Shown piece by piece: positions 44,544 to 54,132 of a stretch of DNA of 64,000 nucleotides; within the stretch, counting starts at the first letter, position 1, and the number at the start of each line of letters is the position of its first letter. The translations under genes and the position numbers were made by a program. The notes beneath the pieces were generated by a model. That model made no database searches. It was not told the DNA's origin and saw only the letters and a program-made list of their open reading frames with translations. Origin of the DNA: Sinorhizobium sp. B11. GTDB taxonomy: Bacteria; Pseudomonadota; Alphaproteobacteria; Rhizobiales; Rhizobiaceae. The DNA lies in contig CP091035.1 in the NCBI GenBank assembly GCA_039725955.1, forward strand, positions 248,001 through 312,000, given 5' to 3'.

Positions 44544-45446
44544 CTATGAAATGCCGATGTCGAGCATGAAAGCCCTGCTCTCGCCGTAGCCGCTCGAAAC
44601 GTCGAGAGGCGTGCCATGACCCATGCCGGAAATCCTGTACAACTCGATCGCGTCACGCCCCGAACTGTCCTTCCAAATGAGATGTTCATGCCCGGCAGCG
44701 ACATCAGAAACGGGTTCTGTGACGCCATGCACGCCTTTCCACTGATCAACAATCGCACGTCCGTTCGCGTCGTCGACCGTACGGTCCGATGTGCCATGCC
44801 AGACGGACACAGTCGGCCATGGCCCGTTGTGCGTTGAGGCGGACCGGAGGATGCCCTGAAGAGCTAAAGCCGACGGAAGGGCATGTCCGCCCATTCGATC
44901 GAAGGCTTGCGGGACTGTCGACGCCGTGCCGTACGGAAGCCCGGCGATGATCGCCCCCGCTGCAAACACTTCCGGATAAGCGGCAAGCAGCGCGTTCGCC
45001 ATCGCGCCACCGGCCGACAGACCCGTGACGTAGACCCGCTTGGGATCGACGCCGTGATCGGAAACCATGCTTTCGATCATCTCCCGGATCGAGCGCACTT
45101 CACCTTGGTCGCGCGCTATATCGGCTTCGACAAACCAGTTGAAGCAGAGGTTTGCGTTGTTCTCCCGTGATTGCTCAGGGAAGAGAACCGCAAATCCAAA
45201 GTCATCGGCTAGCTTTGACCAGCCCGAACCCTGATCATACCCTGATGCAGTTTGTGTGCATCCATGTAACACGACGACCAGCGCAGGAGCAGGTTGTCCA
45301 TCGTCTGGCACCTGGTACCAAGCCGAAAGATTGCCCGGATTTTTCGCGTGAGATTTCAGTTTCTTCAAGGCGCTGCTTGGAGAATCAGGCTGTGGCATCG
45401 CGCGGTAGCGCGCCAGGCGTTCGATCGTGTCGGAAATGCTGCGCAT
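44544..45446 (-). CDS. PHB depolymerase/LpqC-type esterase
   Basis: 300 residues from ATG 45446. An alpha/beta hydrolase with oxyanion region VVVLHGCTQTASGYDQGSGW, the nucleophile motif YVTGLSAGGAMANALLA, an Asp in WHGTSDRTVD and the catalytic His in GMGHGTPLD. No signal peptide is clear, so it could act on intracellular polyester granules or other esters. The frame extends upstream to 45518 but GGAGC before ATG 45446 supports the shorter form. Confidence 0.85.
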   Translation of the reverse strand: MRSISDTIERLARYRAMPQPDSPSSALKKLKSHAKNPGNLSAWYQVPDDGQPAPALVVVLHGCTQTASGYDQGSGWSKLADDFGFAVLFPEQSRENNANLCFNWFVEADIARDQGEVRSIREMIESMVSDHGVDPKRVYVTGLSAGGAMANALLAAYPEVFAAGAIIAGLPYGTASTVPQAFDRMGGHALPSALALQGILRSASTHNGPWPTVSVWHGTSDRTVDDANGRAIVDQWKGVHGVTEPVSDVAAGHEHLIWKDSSGRDAIELYRISGMGHGTPLDVSSGYGESRAFMLDIGIS

Positions 45447-45608
45447 AAAGAGATGCTCCGGTTGGCCCGGAATGTCTGATGACGCCCCGTCAGTGTAATG
45501 TAATGCTGCACTGCACAATTACAAGCGAGCGCCACAGGGTTCGGAGCTTTCGTTCCGTCGGGGCGCAGGTCTAGCGGTTTCAGCTGCCATCCACACGTAC
45601 CCAAACGC

Positions 45609-47090
45609 TCAGGCTGCCGCCATTTGTCGGGAAAGTCGCCTGACCTGCGTCGTCGATGGTGATTGTTCCCCGTGATGGCCAAGAAAATCCATGAAAGTGA
45701 CGCCGCGGTGCTCGATACCGACGCTCACCACTTTCTCGGCTGGTCCGCCGTTCGACATGATGACGACGCAGCCGGGCGCTTCCGCGCTGCCATGCCGTAC
45801 GAAACCGACGCACGAGGCATCATCGAACAGATCGGTCTGAGGCCCGTTGGCAAAGCGTGCACGCGCCTCGATCAGTTTTGAGAGGCTGTCGATGACCGGC
45901 ATGTGGATGTCGGTCTTGCTGTCGTCGTCCTGTTCAACTGTGTATTGGGCGCCGTAGAGATCCGGATAGAAAATGCATGGCACGCCTTGTTCGCGCAAAA
46001 GGATCAGCGCGTAGGCGAGGGGTTTGAACCAGGGTTCCACCGCCGCCTCGAGTGCTTGCCCAAGCTGCGTGTCGTGGTTGTCGACAATGGTGACCGCATG
46101 TTCGGGCATTGTGGAGACGAGCGATCCGTCAAAAATCGTGCGCATATCGAAGGCCTCACCGGCAAGCGATGCCTCGTGAAAGCGATGATGAAGTGCCACG
46201 TCGAAGAGCATCAATTGCTTGTCCACGAGATCGAGATAGTTCTTCAGGACGTCCATATCCGGATGCCAGTATTCGGCGACCACGAACAGGTCCGGGTTGA
46301 TCTGATCGCGCATGTGGCCGACCCAATCCTTGAAAAACCAGGCGGGGATGTGCTTGACCGCGTCGAGTCGAAAGCCGTCGACAGGCACCTGGTCAGGAAG
46401 CCATCGGCCCCAGTGTTTGAGTTCCTCGCTGACTGCTGCGTTTCGGAACTCGACATTCGCACCCATCAGAAAATCGAAGTTGCCAAGTTCGTCATCAACC
46501 TCGTCGTTCCACTCGCCGTCGCCATACTCGTTAACGAGGCGGAAAATGCCCTTTTCGTTGGGTTGCTCGATGACATCGACGCCACTGAAACACGTCATGT
46601 CCCAGATAAAGTTCGAATACTTGTCCCGGCGCCCAGGGAAGCTAAAGCGAGTGTAGGCGAGCGCATCGAACTCTTCGTCCTCGATCTGAAGCCGGTCCTC
46701 TTCGTTCACGCGACGAACATTGACACGCTCTTTCTCGTCGGCGCCCATCTTATGATTGAGGACGACATCATGGATGACACGCATACCGTTGTTCTTGAGG
46801 CTATGGCAGGCCCTTTGCAGCGCGGCGCGATCCCCGTACTTCGTGGCGACCGACCCTTTCTGGTCGAACTCACCGATATCGAACAGGTCATAGGTGTCAT
46901 ACCCGACCGAATAGCCGCCCGACGCGCCTTTGTAGGCCGGCGGCAGCCAAACGTCGGTGACGCCCATGGCGGCAAGGCTTTCGGCCTTGTCTTCCACTTC
47001 TTTCCAGAGACAGCCGCCATCGGGATAGTACCAGTGGAAGAATTGAAGGAGGGTTCGCGGTGTCATGGATTTGGCTTTCGGGAAGGACAT
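45609..47090 (-). CDS. GH13 alpha-amylase, cytoplasmic type
   Basis: 493 residues from ATG 47090; ATG 47066 (MTPRTLLQFFHWYYPDGG) is an equal alternative. Motifs: VIHDVVLNHKMGADE, DGFRLDAVKHI (nucleophile), FVVAEYWHPD (acid/base) and TIVDNHDTQLGQ. It resembles the glucan maltohydrolase/AmyS-type amylases and has no signal peptide. Together with treZ and the alpha-glucosidase it gives the replicon three GH13 enzymes for internal alpha-glucans. Confidence 0.92.
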   Translation of the reverse strand: MSFPKAKSMTPRTLLQFFHWYYPDGGCLWKEVEDKAESLAAMGVTDVWLPPAYKGASGGYSVGYDTYDLFDIGEFDQKGSVATKYGDRAALQRACHSLKNNGMRVIHDVVLNHKMGADEKERVNVRRVNEEDRLQIEDEEFDALAYTRFSFPGRRDKYSNFIWDMTCFSGVDVIEQPNEKGIFRLVNEYGDGEWNDEVDDELGNFDFLMGANVEFRNAAVSEELKHWGRWLPDQVPVDGFRLDAVKHIPAWFFKDWVGHMRDQINPDLFVVAEYWHPDMDVLKNYLDLVDKQLMLFDVALHHRFHEASLAGEAFDMRTIFDGSLVSTMPEHAVTIVDNHDTQLGQALEAAVEPWFKPLAYALILLREQGVPCIFYPDLYGAQYTVEQDDDSKTDIHMPVIDSLSKLIEARARFANGPQTDLFDDASCVGFVRHGSAEAPGCVVIMSNGGPAEKVVSVGIEHRGVTFMDFLGHHGEQSPSTTQVRRLSRQMAAA

Positions 47091-47196
47091 TGAGATGCAA
47101 ATCATCGATTGGATCGGCGCAGGTGGCCGGCGGCGACGACTGAGGTCTGAGGTGAGGCCGACGACCAAGAATTCTCTCGGTTGAGCGCAGCTGTCC

Positions 47197-47453
47197 CTAG
47201 TCGTATTTCAGGGTAGCCTTCAAATCCTTGAGATCGGCATCCTGTCGAGCTGTCGCCTGTTCGACACCATCTCGATAGGAAGAACTGGTCTCGGCGACAA
47301 TCTTGTTCAACTCCGTGATCTGGCCCTGCAGCTCATAGGGCATGCAGGCCGATGTTATCATATCCCCGGTAGCTGTCGCCGCCCACGGACGCGCGCTCTT
47401 TCCATCTTTCGTTGAAGTGCATTGACGATCCTAATAACCTGAAATTCGGTCAT
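47197..47453 (-). CDS. small protein (frameshifted)
   Basis: From ATG 47453 (AAGGA upstream) MTEFQVIRIVNALQRKME, then the frame stops early. Adding one base to the T3 run at 47400-47402 joins it to SARPWAATATGDMITSACMP and a charged helix ending LKDLKATLKYD at 47197, about 86 residues. Without the change the second part could start at ATG 47361 (54 residues). It lies between the amylase and the YciE gene. Function unknown. Confidence 0.5.
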
Positions 47454-47543
47454 TGGAGCGGTCCTTCCTTTAGCTGTCCGAATTGCCTTGGCCGGTCACC
47501 GCAACGCCGGGCAGTGACCGGCCGTAACGCGGCTGCGTCAGAT

Positions 47544-48047
47544 TCAGGCAGCCTTCTCGGCATTCTGATTGACGACCTTCGTCGCAATGGACGTCAGAGC
47601 AAGGTCGGTCGCTTGCTCTTCGTCGAGCGTCGTCTGAAGGAGCTTGGCGGCATCCTTCATGCCCAACTCGAGCGCCCAAGTACGCAACGTCCCATAGCGT
47701 GACATCTCGTAGTGTTCGACTGCCTGGGCTGCCGCAAGGAGGCCGGCATCGAGGGCTGGTGCGCCGGCATACTCCTCCATGATCTCCGCGCCTTCCTTGA
47801 CGATGCCCATCATCGCGTCGCAGGTCTTCTGCTCCGGCTTCTTGCCAATGAGCTTGAAGACATCTTCGAGACGGGTAACATGCACCTTGGTTTCGGCGAG
47901 ATGCTTCGTGAAAGCGTCCTTGAGCTGCTTGCTCTTGGCGGCCTCATGCATCTTCGGAAGGGTCGCAACGATCTTGTGTTCGGCGAAATAGACGTCCTTC
48001 AAGGTATCGTGAAACAGGACGTCGAGTGTTTTGGTTTGCTTGGCCAT
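47544..48047 (-). CDS. YciE/DUF892 ferritin-like stress protein
   Basis: 167 residues. The four-helix ferritin-like fold of DUF892 shows in FHDTLKDVYFAEHKIVATLP, MHEAAKSKQLKDAFTKHLAE, and the AVEHYEMSRYGTLRTWALEL helix, with Glu and His residues placed for a di-metal site. YciE proteins are induced by osmotic and general stress. Next on the strand is another stress-type gene. Confidence 0.92.
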   Translation of the reverse strand: MAKQTKTLDVLFHDTLKDVYFAEHKIVATLPKMHEAAKSKQLKDAFTKHLAETKVHVTRLEDVFKLIGKKPEQKTCDAMMGIVKEGAEIMEEYAGAPALDAGLLAAAQAVEHYEMSRYGTLRTWALELGMKDAAKLLQTTLDEEQATDLALTSIATKVVNQNAEKAA

Positions 48048-48134
48048 GATTGGCTCCTTGGGTTTGGAATAACTTCTGTGGGATCAGATTTCCGACCGCA
48101 TTCACGGCTGCCCGGAGACAGCCGTGAATTGTGA

Positions 48135-48743
48135 TCAAGCGGCCGGAGGGCGACGGTAGCGGCTACGTTCCTGTTCGATCTGCTCTGGCCCGTATGGATC
48201 GAGCGTGTCGTCGAAACGTGTCCAGCCCTGTGCCTTGTAGGCAGCCCGGCGTTCTGCTGGATCGACCCAGTTCGAACGTTTCAGGATTGCTTCGGCTTCA
48301 GGCGCAAGAGCATCATCCACCTTGGCCGTGACCAGGGTACCACCGCGACGCACCCCTTCCGCGTAGAGGTTGGCGTCGTCCTCAGATACGCCCGAGCCTG
48401 TTAACGCCCCGATCAGTCCGCCGGCTGCGCCGCCTGCTACTGCACCTGCAACGGCACCAACTGCCGTTGCCGCGAGCCAGCCGGCGGCGACCACGGGACC
48501 AACGCCTGGAATGGCCATGATGCCGAGCCCGGTTAAAAGACCGCCGGCGCCACCGACAACGGCACCGAGGCCTGCACCGGATTCTGCGCCGGTCGCGGCA
48601 CCCGACCCCCTGTCGGAATGGCGATCGTCCGCGTTGTTGGACACGATGCTGATATCGTTCGAGGGAACGCCGGTTGCTTCAAGCGCGCTGACGGCGGAGC
48701 TTGCATCGGTATAGTCGTCGAAAAGACCAGTAATGGTTTTCAT
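48135..48743 (-). CDS. general stress protein with glycine-zipper membrane part
   Basis: 202 residues. The N-terminus (KTITGLFDDYTDASSAVSAL, EATGVPSNDISIVSNN) is the fold of heat-induced/general stress proteins. Residues 50-120 are Gly/Ala-rich with GxxxG repeats and could cross or bind membranes. The C-terminus carries the WVDPAERRAAYKAQGW stretch. This type is widespread in rhizobial and Methylobacterium stress regulons. Confidence 0.85.
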   Translation of the reverse strand: MKTITGLFDDYTDASSAVSALEATGVPSNDISIVSNNADDRHSDRGSGAATGAESGAGLGAVVGGAGGLLTGLGIMAIPGVGPVVAAGWLAATAVGAVAGAVAGGAAGGLIGALTGSGVSEDDANLYAEGVRRGGTLVTAKVDDALAPEAEAILKRSNWVDPAERRAAYKAQGWTRFDDTLDPYGPEQIEQERSRYRRPPAA

Positions 48744-48773
48744 AAAAGTATCCTTGGAGTTCTTGGAGTTGCG

Positions 48774-49091
48774 TTACTTCGCGACAACGTTGCCTTGATA
48801 GTCGAGGGCGACCATGACGGCCTTGCCGTCCTTCATGCCGGCCGCCATCCAGATCCCGCTGTCGTCCTTCTTGATGTCCTTGAGCTCCGAATAACCGGCC
48901 TTCTCGATCCGGTCCTTGGCTTGAGCCTCGGTGAAGCTGCTGGCGCCTGCGACGGGTGCGGCCGGGTTCTTCGTGTCCGGCGTCGCGACCGCCGGGGTTC
49001 CGGCATCGGTTGAGGGGGCGGGGGTCGTTTGTGCAATAGCCGTCAGCGCCGAGGCTCCGACGAGCGCCGCGGCCAGGATGATATTTTTCAT
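48774..49091 (-). CDS. exported PepSY-type protein
   Basis: 105 residues: signal peptide (MKNIILAAALVGASALTAIA), a Pro/Thr/Ala-rich linker, and a PepSY-like domain (EAQAKDRIEKAGYSELKDIK, then DDSGIWMAAGMKDGKAVMVA). It should act in the periplasm. A stress-type promoter lies about 50 bases upstream. Confidence 0.85.
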   Translation of the reverse strand: MKNIILAAALVGASALTAIAQTTPAPSTDAGTPAVATPDTKNPAAPVAGASSFTEAQAKDRIEKAGYSELKDIKKDDSGIWMAAGMKDGKAVMVALDYQGNVVAK

Positions 49092-49139
49092 TGAGGTTCT
49101 TCTCTTTCTCTGACCGGGTTCACACGGCCGTGAACAGAC

Positions 49140-49164
49140 AACCGGTTCGGCCGGTTTAAGTTCC
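49140..49164 (-). promoter_or_regulatory. EcfG-type promoter of the PepSY gene
   Basis: On the minus strand GGAAC (49164-49160), 16 bases, GGTT (49143-49140), about 48 bases before the start codon at 49091. Confidence 0.5.
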
Positions 49165-49262
49165 GTGGTGGAACTGGGTATCGGTCGGAAAGCGGGAAAC
49201 AGATAAAGCGCTTGCTAATGCTGTCAAAAGGGTAGCTTGTGAATATTAGCGAGGAGATTGAC

Positions 49263-49439
49263 ATGATCGAATTCAAACAGGTCAACGGCAGCGACGAGCG
49301 ATTAACGGAAATCGCTAAGCAGCTCAAAACACTGGACGCTCAAATGGCATCGCCCAACATTAAGGAAACGAAGCACGCCGAACTCAATGCGCTTCATCGC
49401 AAATTGAGCGCCGAACGTGAGACTTTGGCCCCACGATAG
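49263..49439 (+). CDS. small hypothetical protein
   Basis: 58 residues from ATG 49263, seven bases after AGGAG. One charged helix (LTEIAKQLKTLDAQMASPNI, KHAELNALHRKLSAERETLA). It is divergent from the PepSY gene and probably shares its regulation region. No family known. Confidence 0.6.
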   Translation: MIEFKQVNGSDERLTEIAKQLKTLDAQMASPNIKETKHAELNALHRKLSAERETLAPR

Positions 49440-49880
49440 TCACGGAAAGTGCGGGTATTCTCGGCGCTGAAACGGGACCCCGTCACGCCGGGGTGATGGC
49501 AGCTGCGCGGCTGAAAGCTGTCGCTCCATTGAACGTGCCGAACTTGGGTTTTGGATGGCTACAATTATATGGAGAGTAGCCCCCATCCGTGATCGAGGGG
49601 TATAAGAAGTGACCACCGTGAAAATCTTCCAAGACAGCTCAACGCGGTCGTCACGAAATTGAGGAGAAGCCCGCCTGCTGAAACGCGGCCCTGTTCAGCT
49701 TTGACACCTTATTATAGTTGCGTCCTGTTTGAGGCGCAACGATGTCTGGTCGTCGTTTGGCCAGATGGCTTGGTGTCAGAGACTTAAGGACCGCCGTTAC
49801 TCCGAATTCCGATCATCAGGCTGAACTCCCGGACGCACTTTTATCGGGCCTGCGGTCAGCTGTCACGCTTGGAGGTCATC
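49440..49880. other. intergenic region, no supported gene
   Basis: About 440 bases. A frame from 49742 lacks a ribosome site and is overlapped by the better-supported gene at 49881. Nothing else noted. Confidence 0.45.
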
Positions 49881-50174
49881 ATGCCCATGGACACGTCACT
49901 CGTACGCACGACAAATACCATCGTCCATTTCTCCGCGCCATTCGCGCTGCCGGATTTCATTGATAAGATGCAACCGGCTGGCGATTACAAGATTACGCAG
50001 GATGAAGAGCCGGTCGAGGGTCTTTCATGGGTTGCCTACCGACGGGTCGCAACCTTCATCCACCTGCCGTCCATCTCGCAGGGCAGCCGATTGCGCAGAA
50101 TTGTCCGGATCGAACCGGCAGTGCTCGCCGGTTTGCTGGAAACGGCGAATGCGAGGCAGGAGCTACCCTCGTGA
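49881..50174 (+). CDS. hypothetical protein
   Basis: 97 residues from ATG 49881, five bases after GGAGG. The sequence (NTIVHFSAPFALPDFIDKMQ, SWVAYRRVATFIHLPSISQG) looks like a compact beta-rich protein. I recall similar proteins of unknown function in other rhizobia but cannot name a family. It overlaps the next gene by four bases (GTGA). Confidence 0.7.
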   Translation: MPMDTSLVRTTNTIVHFSAPFALPDFIDKMQPAGDYKITQDEEPVEGLSWVAYRRVATFIHLPSISQGSRLRRIVRIEPAVLAGLLETANARQELPS

Positions 50175-50502
50175 ATACAATAGAAACCGCCAAAAAGCGC
50201 TGGACCATATCTATTTCCTGGATTCGGGATTGCCTTCGGGATGCGATCGCGCCGCGACCGGTTTCTGGCACGATGGGTCTGCGACAGGACAGGTATCGAC
50301 GAGCTCGAGGCCCTATGTCGGCGAGATGATCGATATCAGGATGGCCGGCGCCGAGATCCTTGCGGACGTGCACTCAGCCGGCAAGGATCTGGATGAGAGA
50401 GTGTTCAGGGAGCAAATGGAAATGCTTGGCCAGCTCTATGCGGGATTTCGCCAGGCCCCCGTGATGGTCAAACTCACGCTCACCGGACTCCCCGCATCAT
50501 AG
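50171..50502 (+). CDS. hypothetical protein (frameshifted)
   Basis: Starts at GTG 50171 overlapping the previous stop: MNTIETAKK. At the A5 run 50192-50196 one more A would continue into the frame LDHIYFLDSGLPSGCDRAAT, then VGEMIDIRMAGAEILADVHS, ending at 50502 with about 110 residues. The two genes probably form one operon. Function unknown. Confidence 0.5.
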
Positions 50503-50629
50503 GCAAGGGCGCTGCGTCAAGACCGACGATCGAAAGGGGCGCAGGAAGTTTGAATTTCTCGGGGACCTATGACTGCTGGAGTGGCTCCTTGATGTCAACA
50601 ACTGATGTACTCACGAGAACACTACGCGT

Positions 50630-50892
50630 GTGAAGATTGTACCGGCATTGCTGTTCGTTATCGGCATGGCCACATCGGCCGTCGCCCAGCCCAACCCAGC
50701 CTTGACCGTAACAATTCCTTCGACAGGAGCGATCGTTATCACGTGTCAACCCATGACGATTTTACAATATCGACAATATCGCGGGCCTTCTTAAACCAGC
50801 GGCCATTGGGACCCGAACACAAGGCTTTAGACATGCTGCTCGCCGATCGAAGAGCCGCAGAGAACGAAGAGGCAGCAGTCAAACCGGGGTGA
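50630..50892 (+). CDS. small exported protein (frameshifted)
   Basis: From GTG 50630 a signal peptide (MKIVPALLFVIGMATSAVAQ) and LTVTIPSTGAIVITCQP. At the C3 run 50750-50752 one more C joins the frame DDFTISTISRAFLNQRPLGP, then HKALDMLLADRRAAENEEAA, to a stop at 50892, giving 88 residues. Unrepaired, the protein stops after 54 residues. Function unknown. Confidence 0.45.
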
Positions 50893-51561
50893 TGGCTGAT
50901 GCGCTAGAGTACTGGGGACTCGTCAAGGAGCTCCATAGCGCAACAGCCCGCCAGTTCGTCAGCGCGTATTACTGCTTCTTGTCGATGTGGGCAGTCGGTA
51001 CGTGACATTATGCCACCTTGCCTCAGCTGCGGTTTGTTAAGCCACGTCACGAGCGGTTCGTGACCTGCAGCTTGCAATTTGCGTGTCCAGTTTCAAAAAG
51101 AAAACGGAGCGCTCACAGAGTGACATCTTGGCGCCTTCTGCCTCCACGCGTTCGAAAAGTACATTGCACTTGGTTATATGTTGCCACCAAATAACCCGCT
51201 GTGCGAGTGACGCCGGAGCGGCAAGGAAGCAATGCGGTTTCAATGCCGGGAGGACGACTACGGTCCACAGGTTCGGAATTTGCGGCAAACGAACTATTCC
51301 TCGCACCGTGATGAGTTCAGATAATGAGCCCGCTAAGGGGTGACGAAGCGGACTCCGAAAAAGCTCAGATGCTGGAACAGGTACCAAATGGACCAAACGA
51401 GCTAGTACCTTCACATCCGACGTACATTAGCGAATTAAGTCACCTGATCCTTCCCAGTGCTTGCAGGTCCGAATCCAGGAAAAAGCGGCGGGATGAACCG
51501 TCACCGAGCGTTCACATTCGATGGTTGCTCGGCAGCAAAAATAGGGCGGGTGAGCACCGCC
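50893..51561. other. intergenic region, no supported gene
   Basis: About 670 bases. A 125-codon minus-strand frame (51037-51414) has no ribosome site or recognisable motif; I cannot support it as a gene. Confidence 0.4.
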
Positions 51562-51945
51562 CTAAACGAAGTCTGGGCCTGGGCGTGCCGACAAGCAACG
51601 AACCAAGCTCCTCATGGCATTCCGTACGTTCGAATCATCAATTCGATCGAGTTCCGTAATTTGACGGACATGACCGTCGGCTTGCACGCCTTTACCGTGG
51701 CCGAAGGCAATGTCGACGCCCACGAAGAGATCTTCGATTCCAATGTTGAGCACCTTTGCGAGCCGGTAGAGTGTACTCGCGCTTATGCGATTGACACCTG
51801 TCTCGTATTTTTGAATCTGCGGAAAACTAATGCCAACGGCTGCGCCCAGAACGGGTTGACTGAAACCTTTGGCTTTGCGGATCCGCAAGAGGTTTTGACC
51901 GACAAGTGCATCGATTGAATGCCCGTACGTGTGGCTCAAACTCAT
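51562..51945 (-). CDS. XRE-family HTH regulator
   Basis: 127 residues from ATG 51945 with AAGGAG directly upstream. The HTH_3 domain spans about residues 15-70: GQNLLRIRKAKGFSQPVLGA, AAVGISFPQIQKYETGVNRI and LYRLAKVLNIGIEDLF. The C-terminal part is short, as in single-domain repressors. The upstream frame to 52224 is not used. No partner gene is adjacent. Confidence 0.9.
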   Translation of the reverse strand: MSLSHTYGHSIDALVGQNLLRIRKAKGFSQPVLGAAVGISFPQIQKYETGVNRISASTLYRLAKVLNIGIEDLFVGVDIAFGHGKGVQADGHVRQITELDRIDDSNVRNAMRSLVRCLSARPGPDFV

Positions 51946-52442
51946 GTCTCCTTTATGGGTTTCCTTTTGAAGAAAGTACCGTCCGCCGATACAGCGGGCT
52001 GCGGCAGGGCCAAGGAATTGTGCCGAGACGATGTTTCCCGAAAGTCGTGACCGCCCTTTGAGTTTGACGGAGACCCCATGCAAGAACTGGAACCGAGTGT
52101 GTTTTGCGATGGGGGCGCGAGCTTTCGGTAATGTGGCAAACTTGGGATAAACGGTGATGCAAACGGAAGTGGGATCGCTGGCACTGGAATTTTTCCCACC
52201 TGACCAGGGACTGTTTACCAGCAATAGTTAAGCTTCAGCGCCTCTAAATGTTTCATTGGCGCAAGTTACTTTTGACAGGTCCGATAGGCCGGTAGAAGCA
52301 CCGGAATGTCAATGAAACCTCTGTAATTTTTCGTTGTGACTTGTAATCGACCCATCGGCGCGCCATATAGTTGTTTGACTGCGGCATTGAAGCGGGCGCT
52401 GCTATCGAGGGTTTATCCCTGGCCCCAACAAAGGAGGACGAA

Positions 52443-52565
52443 ATGTCTTCCGAGATCAAGCATTCAAGAAATTGGTATTACGACGAACGGTTGGCGAGAA
52501 TTTGCGCTGGCCTTAGCTTCTGTGTTGTTGCGTACATCCTTGGCGCAGGATGGATCTGGTCATGA
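52443..52565 (+). CDS. 40-residue membrane protein with conserved leader
   Basis: MSSEIKHSRNWYYDERLARI followed by one membrane helix (GLSFCVVAYILGAGWIW). The ATG is preceded by AAAGGAGGACG. The leader and first five codons match those of the gene at 27441, but the proteins differ afterwards. It overlaps the next frame by four bases (ATGA). Confidence 0.55.
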   Translation: MSSEIKHSRNWYYDERLARICAGLSFCVVAYILGAGWIWS

Positions 52566-52825
52566 TCTTTCGTGGAAGGCCACCGTCGGCTCACGACGTG
52601 CTTCGAAGCGTCCTCCAGAAGGGGCGCTATGCGACATCGGACCTTAGAGCGGAAGCCGGATCGGATCATTTACATGAATCAGCCCTGATCCGACGGATAA
52701 AGGAAAGCATGATTTCATCGAAAGATTATCCGCTTTCGCCCAGAGCTCAACGACACCGTGATCGAAGCGAGATCGCCTCCTGGGAAAATGAGGGTGGGTC
52801 GACTGATGCCAACATGCGGGATTAG
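52562..52825 (+). CDS. possible small protein, low support
   Basis: 87 residues from ATG 52562, overlapping the preceding stop as ATGA, which suggests translational coupling. The sequence (SAHDVLRSVLQKGRYATSDL, ALIRRIKESMISSKDYPLSP) has no known motif. Support is only the overlap and open frame. Confidence 0.35.
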   Translation: MIFRGRPPSAHDVLRSVLQKGRYATSDLRAEAGSDHLHESALIRRIKESMISSKDYPLSPRAQRHRDRSEIASWENEGGSTDANMRD

Positions 52826-53024
52826 CTGTTACTTTTGGACTCGTAGGTAGCCGTTGTGTGTTCCGTAATGACCAAACTACTGGTCCATTACGGAACATAC
52901 CGGCTGCATTCGCCAAAGACTGACGTCATGCTAGGCGACACTTGGTGAAGTGTAATCGGCAAGCGGAAAACTGTTCCGATCTCGGATCCTCCTGATCTTA
53001 GCGGCTAAGGAATCAGGAGCATGC

Positions 53025-53664
53025 ATGGCATTCGAACGAGCTGCCGTCAGAACGAGCTATAAACCATGGGGAAGCCGCGATCTACGGCCGTGGAATTCCG
53101 CTTCAAGTAAACAAGCGGCAATTGGCGAACTCCTCTTCGATCGGGCCAAGAGTCAAAGACAGCCGCCGTCACCCGATCCTTCCCTGCTCCTCAAGCTACT
53201 TTTCACGAAAGAGGACCTGTCAATCCAGGTTCACCCCAACGACGTCATGGCGCAATGGATGGGCATGCCCAACGGTAAAACGGAGGCGTGGTACGTGCTC
53301 GCGGCCGAAGCAGGCGCACATGTCGCGGTCGTCTTGAGCGATCGAGGACAAGGACGCCATTACTGATGGATCGATCGTCGATCGGGTCAAATGGCAAGCG
53401 GCCGCATTCGGTGACGACTTTTTCGTTCAGGCCGGAACCATCCACGCAATTGGTGCAGGGCTGACCATCGCCGAAATACAGCAGAGAAGCGACACAACCT
53501 TCCGTCTTTTTGACCAAGGACGAACCCAGCAACTTCATGTGAACCAGGCCTTGTCGGCAGCGAACCTCGAACCGGCGAAAGCGCACCCGGTCCCCAGTGT
53601 CAAAAACTGCGGCATCCCGATTCATGTGCCGCGACGTCCTATTGTTTCCCGCCTGGTTCCATAA
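53025..53664 (+). pseudogene. class I mannose-6-phosphate isomerase-like gene, frameshifted and short
   Basis: The first part (SYKPWGSRDLRPWN, then LLLKLLFTKEDLSIQVHPND and MPNGKTEAWYVL) has the zinc-binding QVHPND motif of ManA. Near 53340 the frame breaks; AFGDDFFVQAGTIHAIGAGL and AEIQQRSDTTFRLFDQGR continue in another frame to 53664. About 210 residues if joined, short for ManA (about 390) but like the compact rhizobial form. Unlikely to work as it stands. Confidence 0.7.
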
Positions 53665-53733
53665 TACATATTATGCGATCTACAACTTATAGTTGCGTGT
53701 TCCAACATTTCTCGCTCGTACGGCGGATTTTAT

Positions 53734-54132
53734 TTAGTTTAGCAGAAGCGTTTGCCGACCCTGAAGCTTAAGCAGATCAGTCGCTTTTCGGTCGAATGAC
53801 ACGAAGGTCTCCCCGCCAAGCCACGCTCCTTCATGAGCGATGAGGCCATCGGCGAAATCGCCGCCGGCTTCAAGGACAGCCAGACCCGCCTCGACGGCAG
53901 GCCTGTCCATCGACACCTTCGCCGTGACCAGAAGATCGCGAATTGTCTGAGCGATATCGTCTTTGGACAGCTTCGCGCCGCGCCGCAAGATCCAGACCAG
54001 CTCGCATAGACTTGGCAATGAAACAGCGATTAGTGTGGCTTCCTCAAGAAGCTTTGCAGCTGCCTTGCCCTGCTGCGGGTCGTCCTGCAGAACCGCCCGC
54101 GCCAGGACATTTGTATCGGCCGCGATTTTCAC
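53734..54132 (-). CDS. PIN-domain toxin (VapC-like)
   Basis: 132 residues. The PIN acidic residues are in IAADTNVLARAVLQDD, LCELVWILRR and GGDFADGLIAHEG, with the closing FVSFDRKA. An endoribonuclease toxin of type II modules. Its ATG overlaps the antitoxin stop by four bases. Confidence 0.9.
   Translation of the reverse strand: MKIAADTNVLARAVLQDDPQQGKAAAKLLEEATLIAVSLPSLCELVWILRRGAKLSKDDIAQTIRDLLVTAKVSMDRPAVEAGLAVLEAGGDFADGLIAHEGAWLGGETFVSFDRKATDLLKLQGRQTLLLN

Noticed and set aside
45903..47093. A 396-codon plus-strand frame opposite the alpha-amylase gene
   Set aside because: The minus strand holds all GH13 catalytic motifs. The plus-strand frame is a shadow caused by GC-rich codon structure and has no motif.
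51037..51414. A 125-codon minus-strand frame
   Set aside because: No ribosome site, no motif and no paralogue in the window; it could not be supported.
53659..53674. An AT-rich palindrome CATAATA-CA-TATTATG at the end of the isomerase-like gene
   Set aside because: It has no T-run and no gene downstream in either direction at suitable distance; likely chance in a short AT-rich patch.
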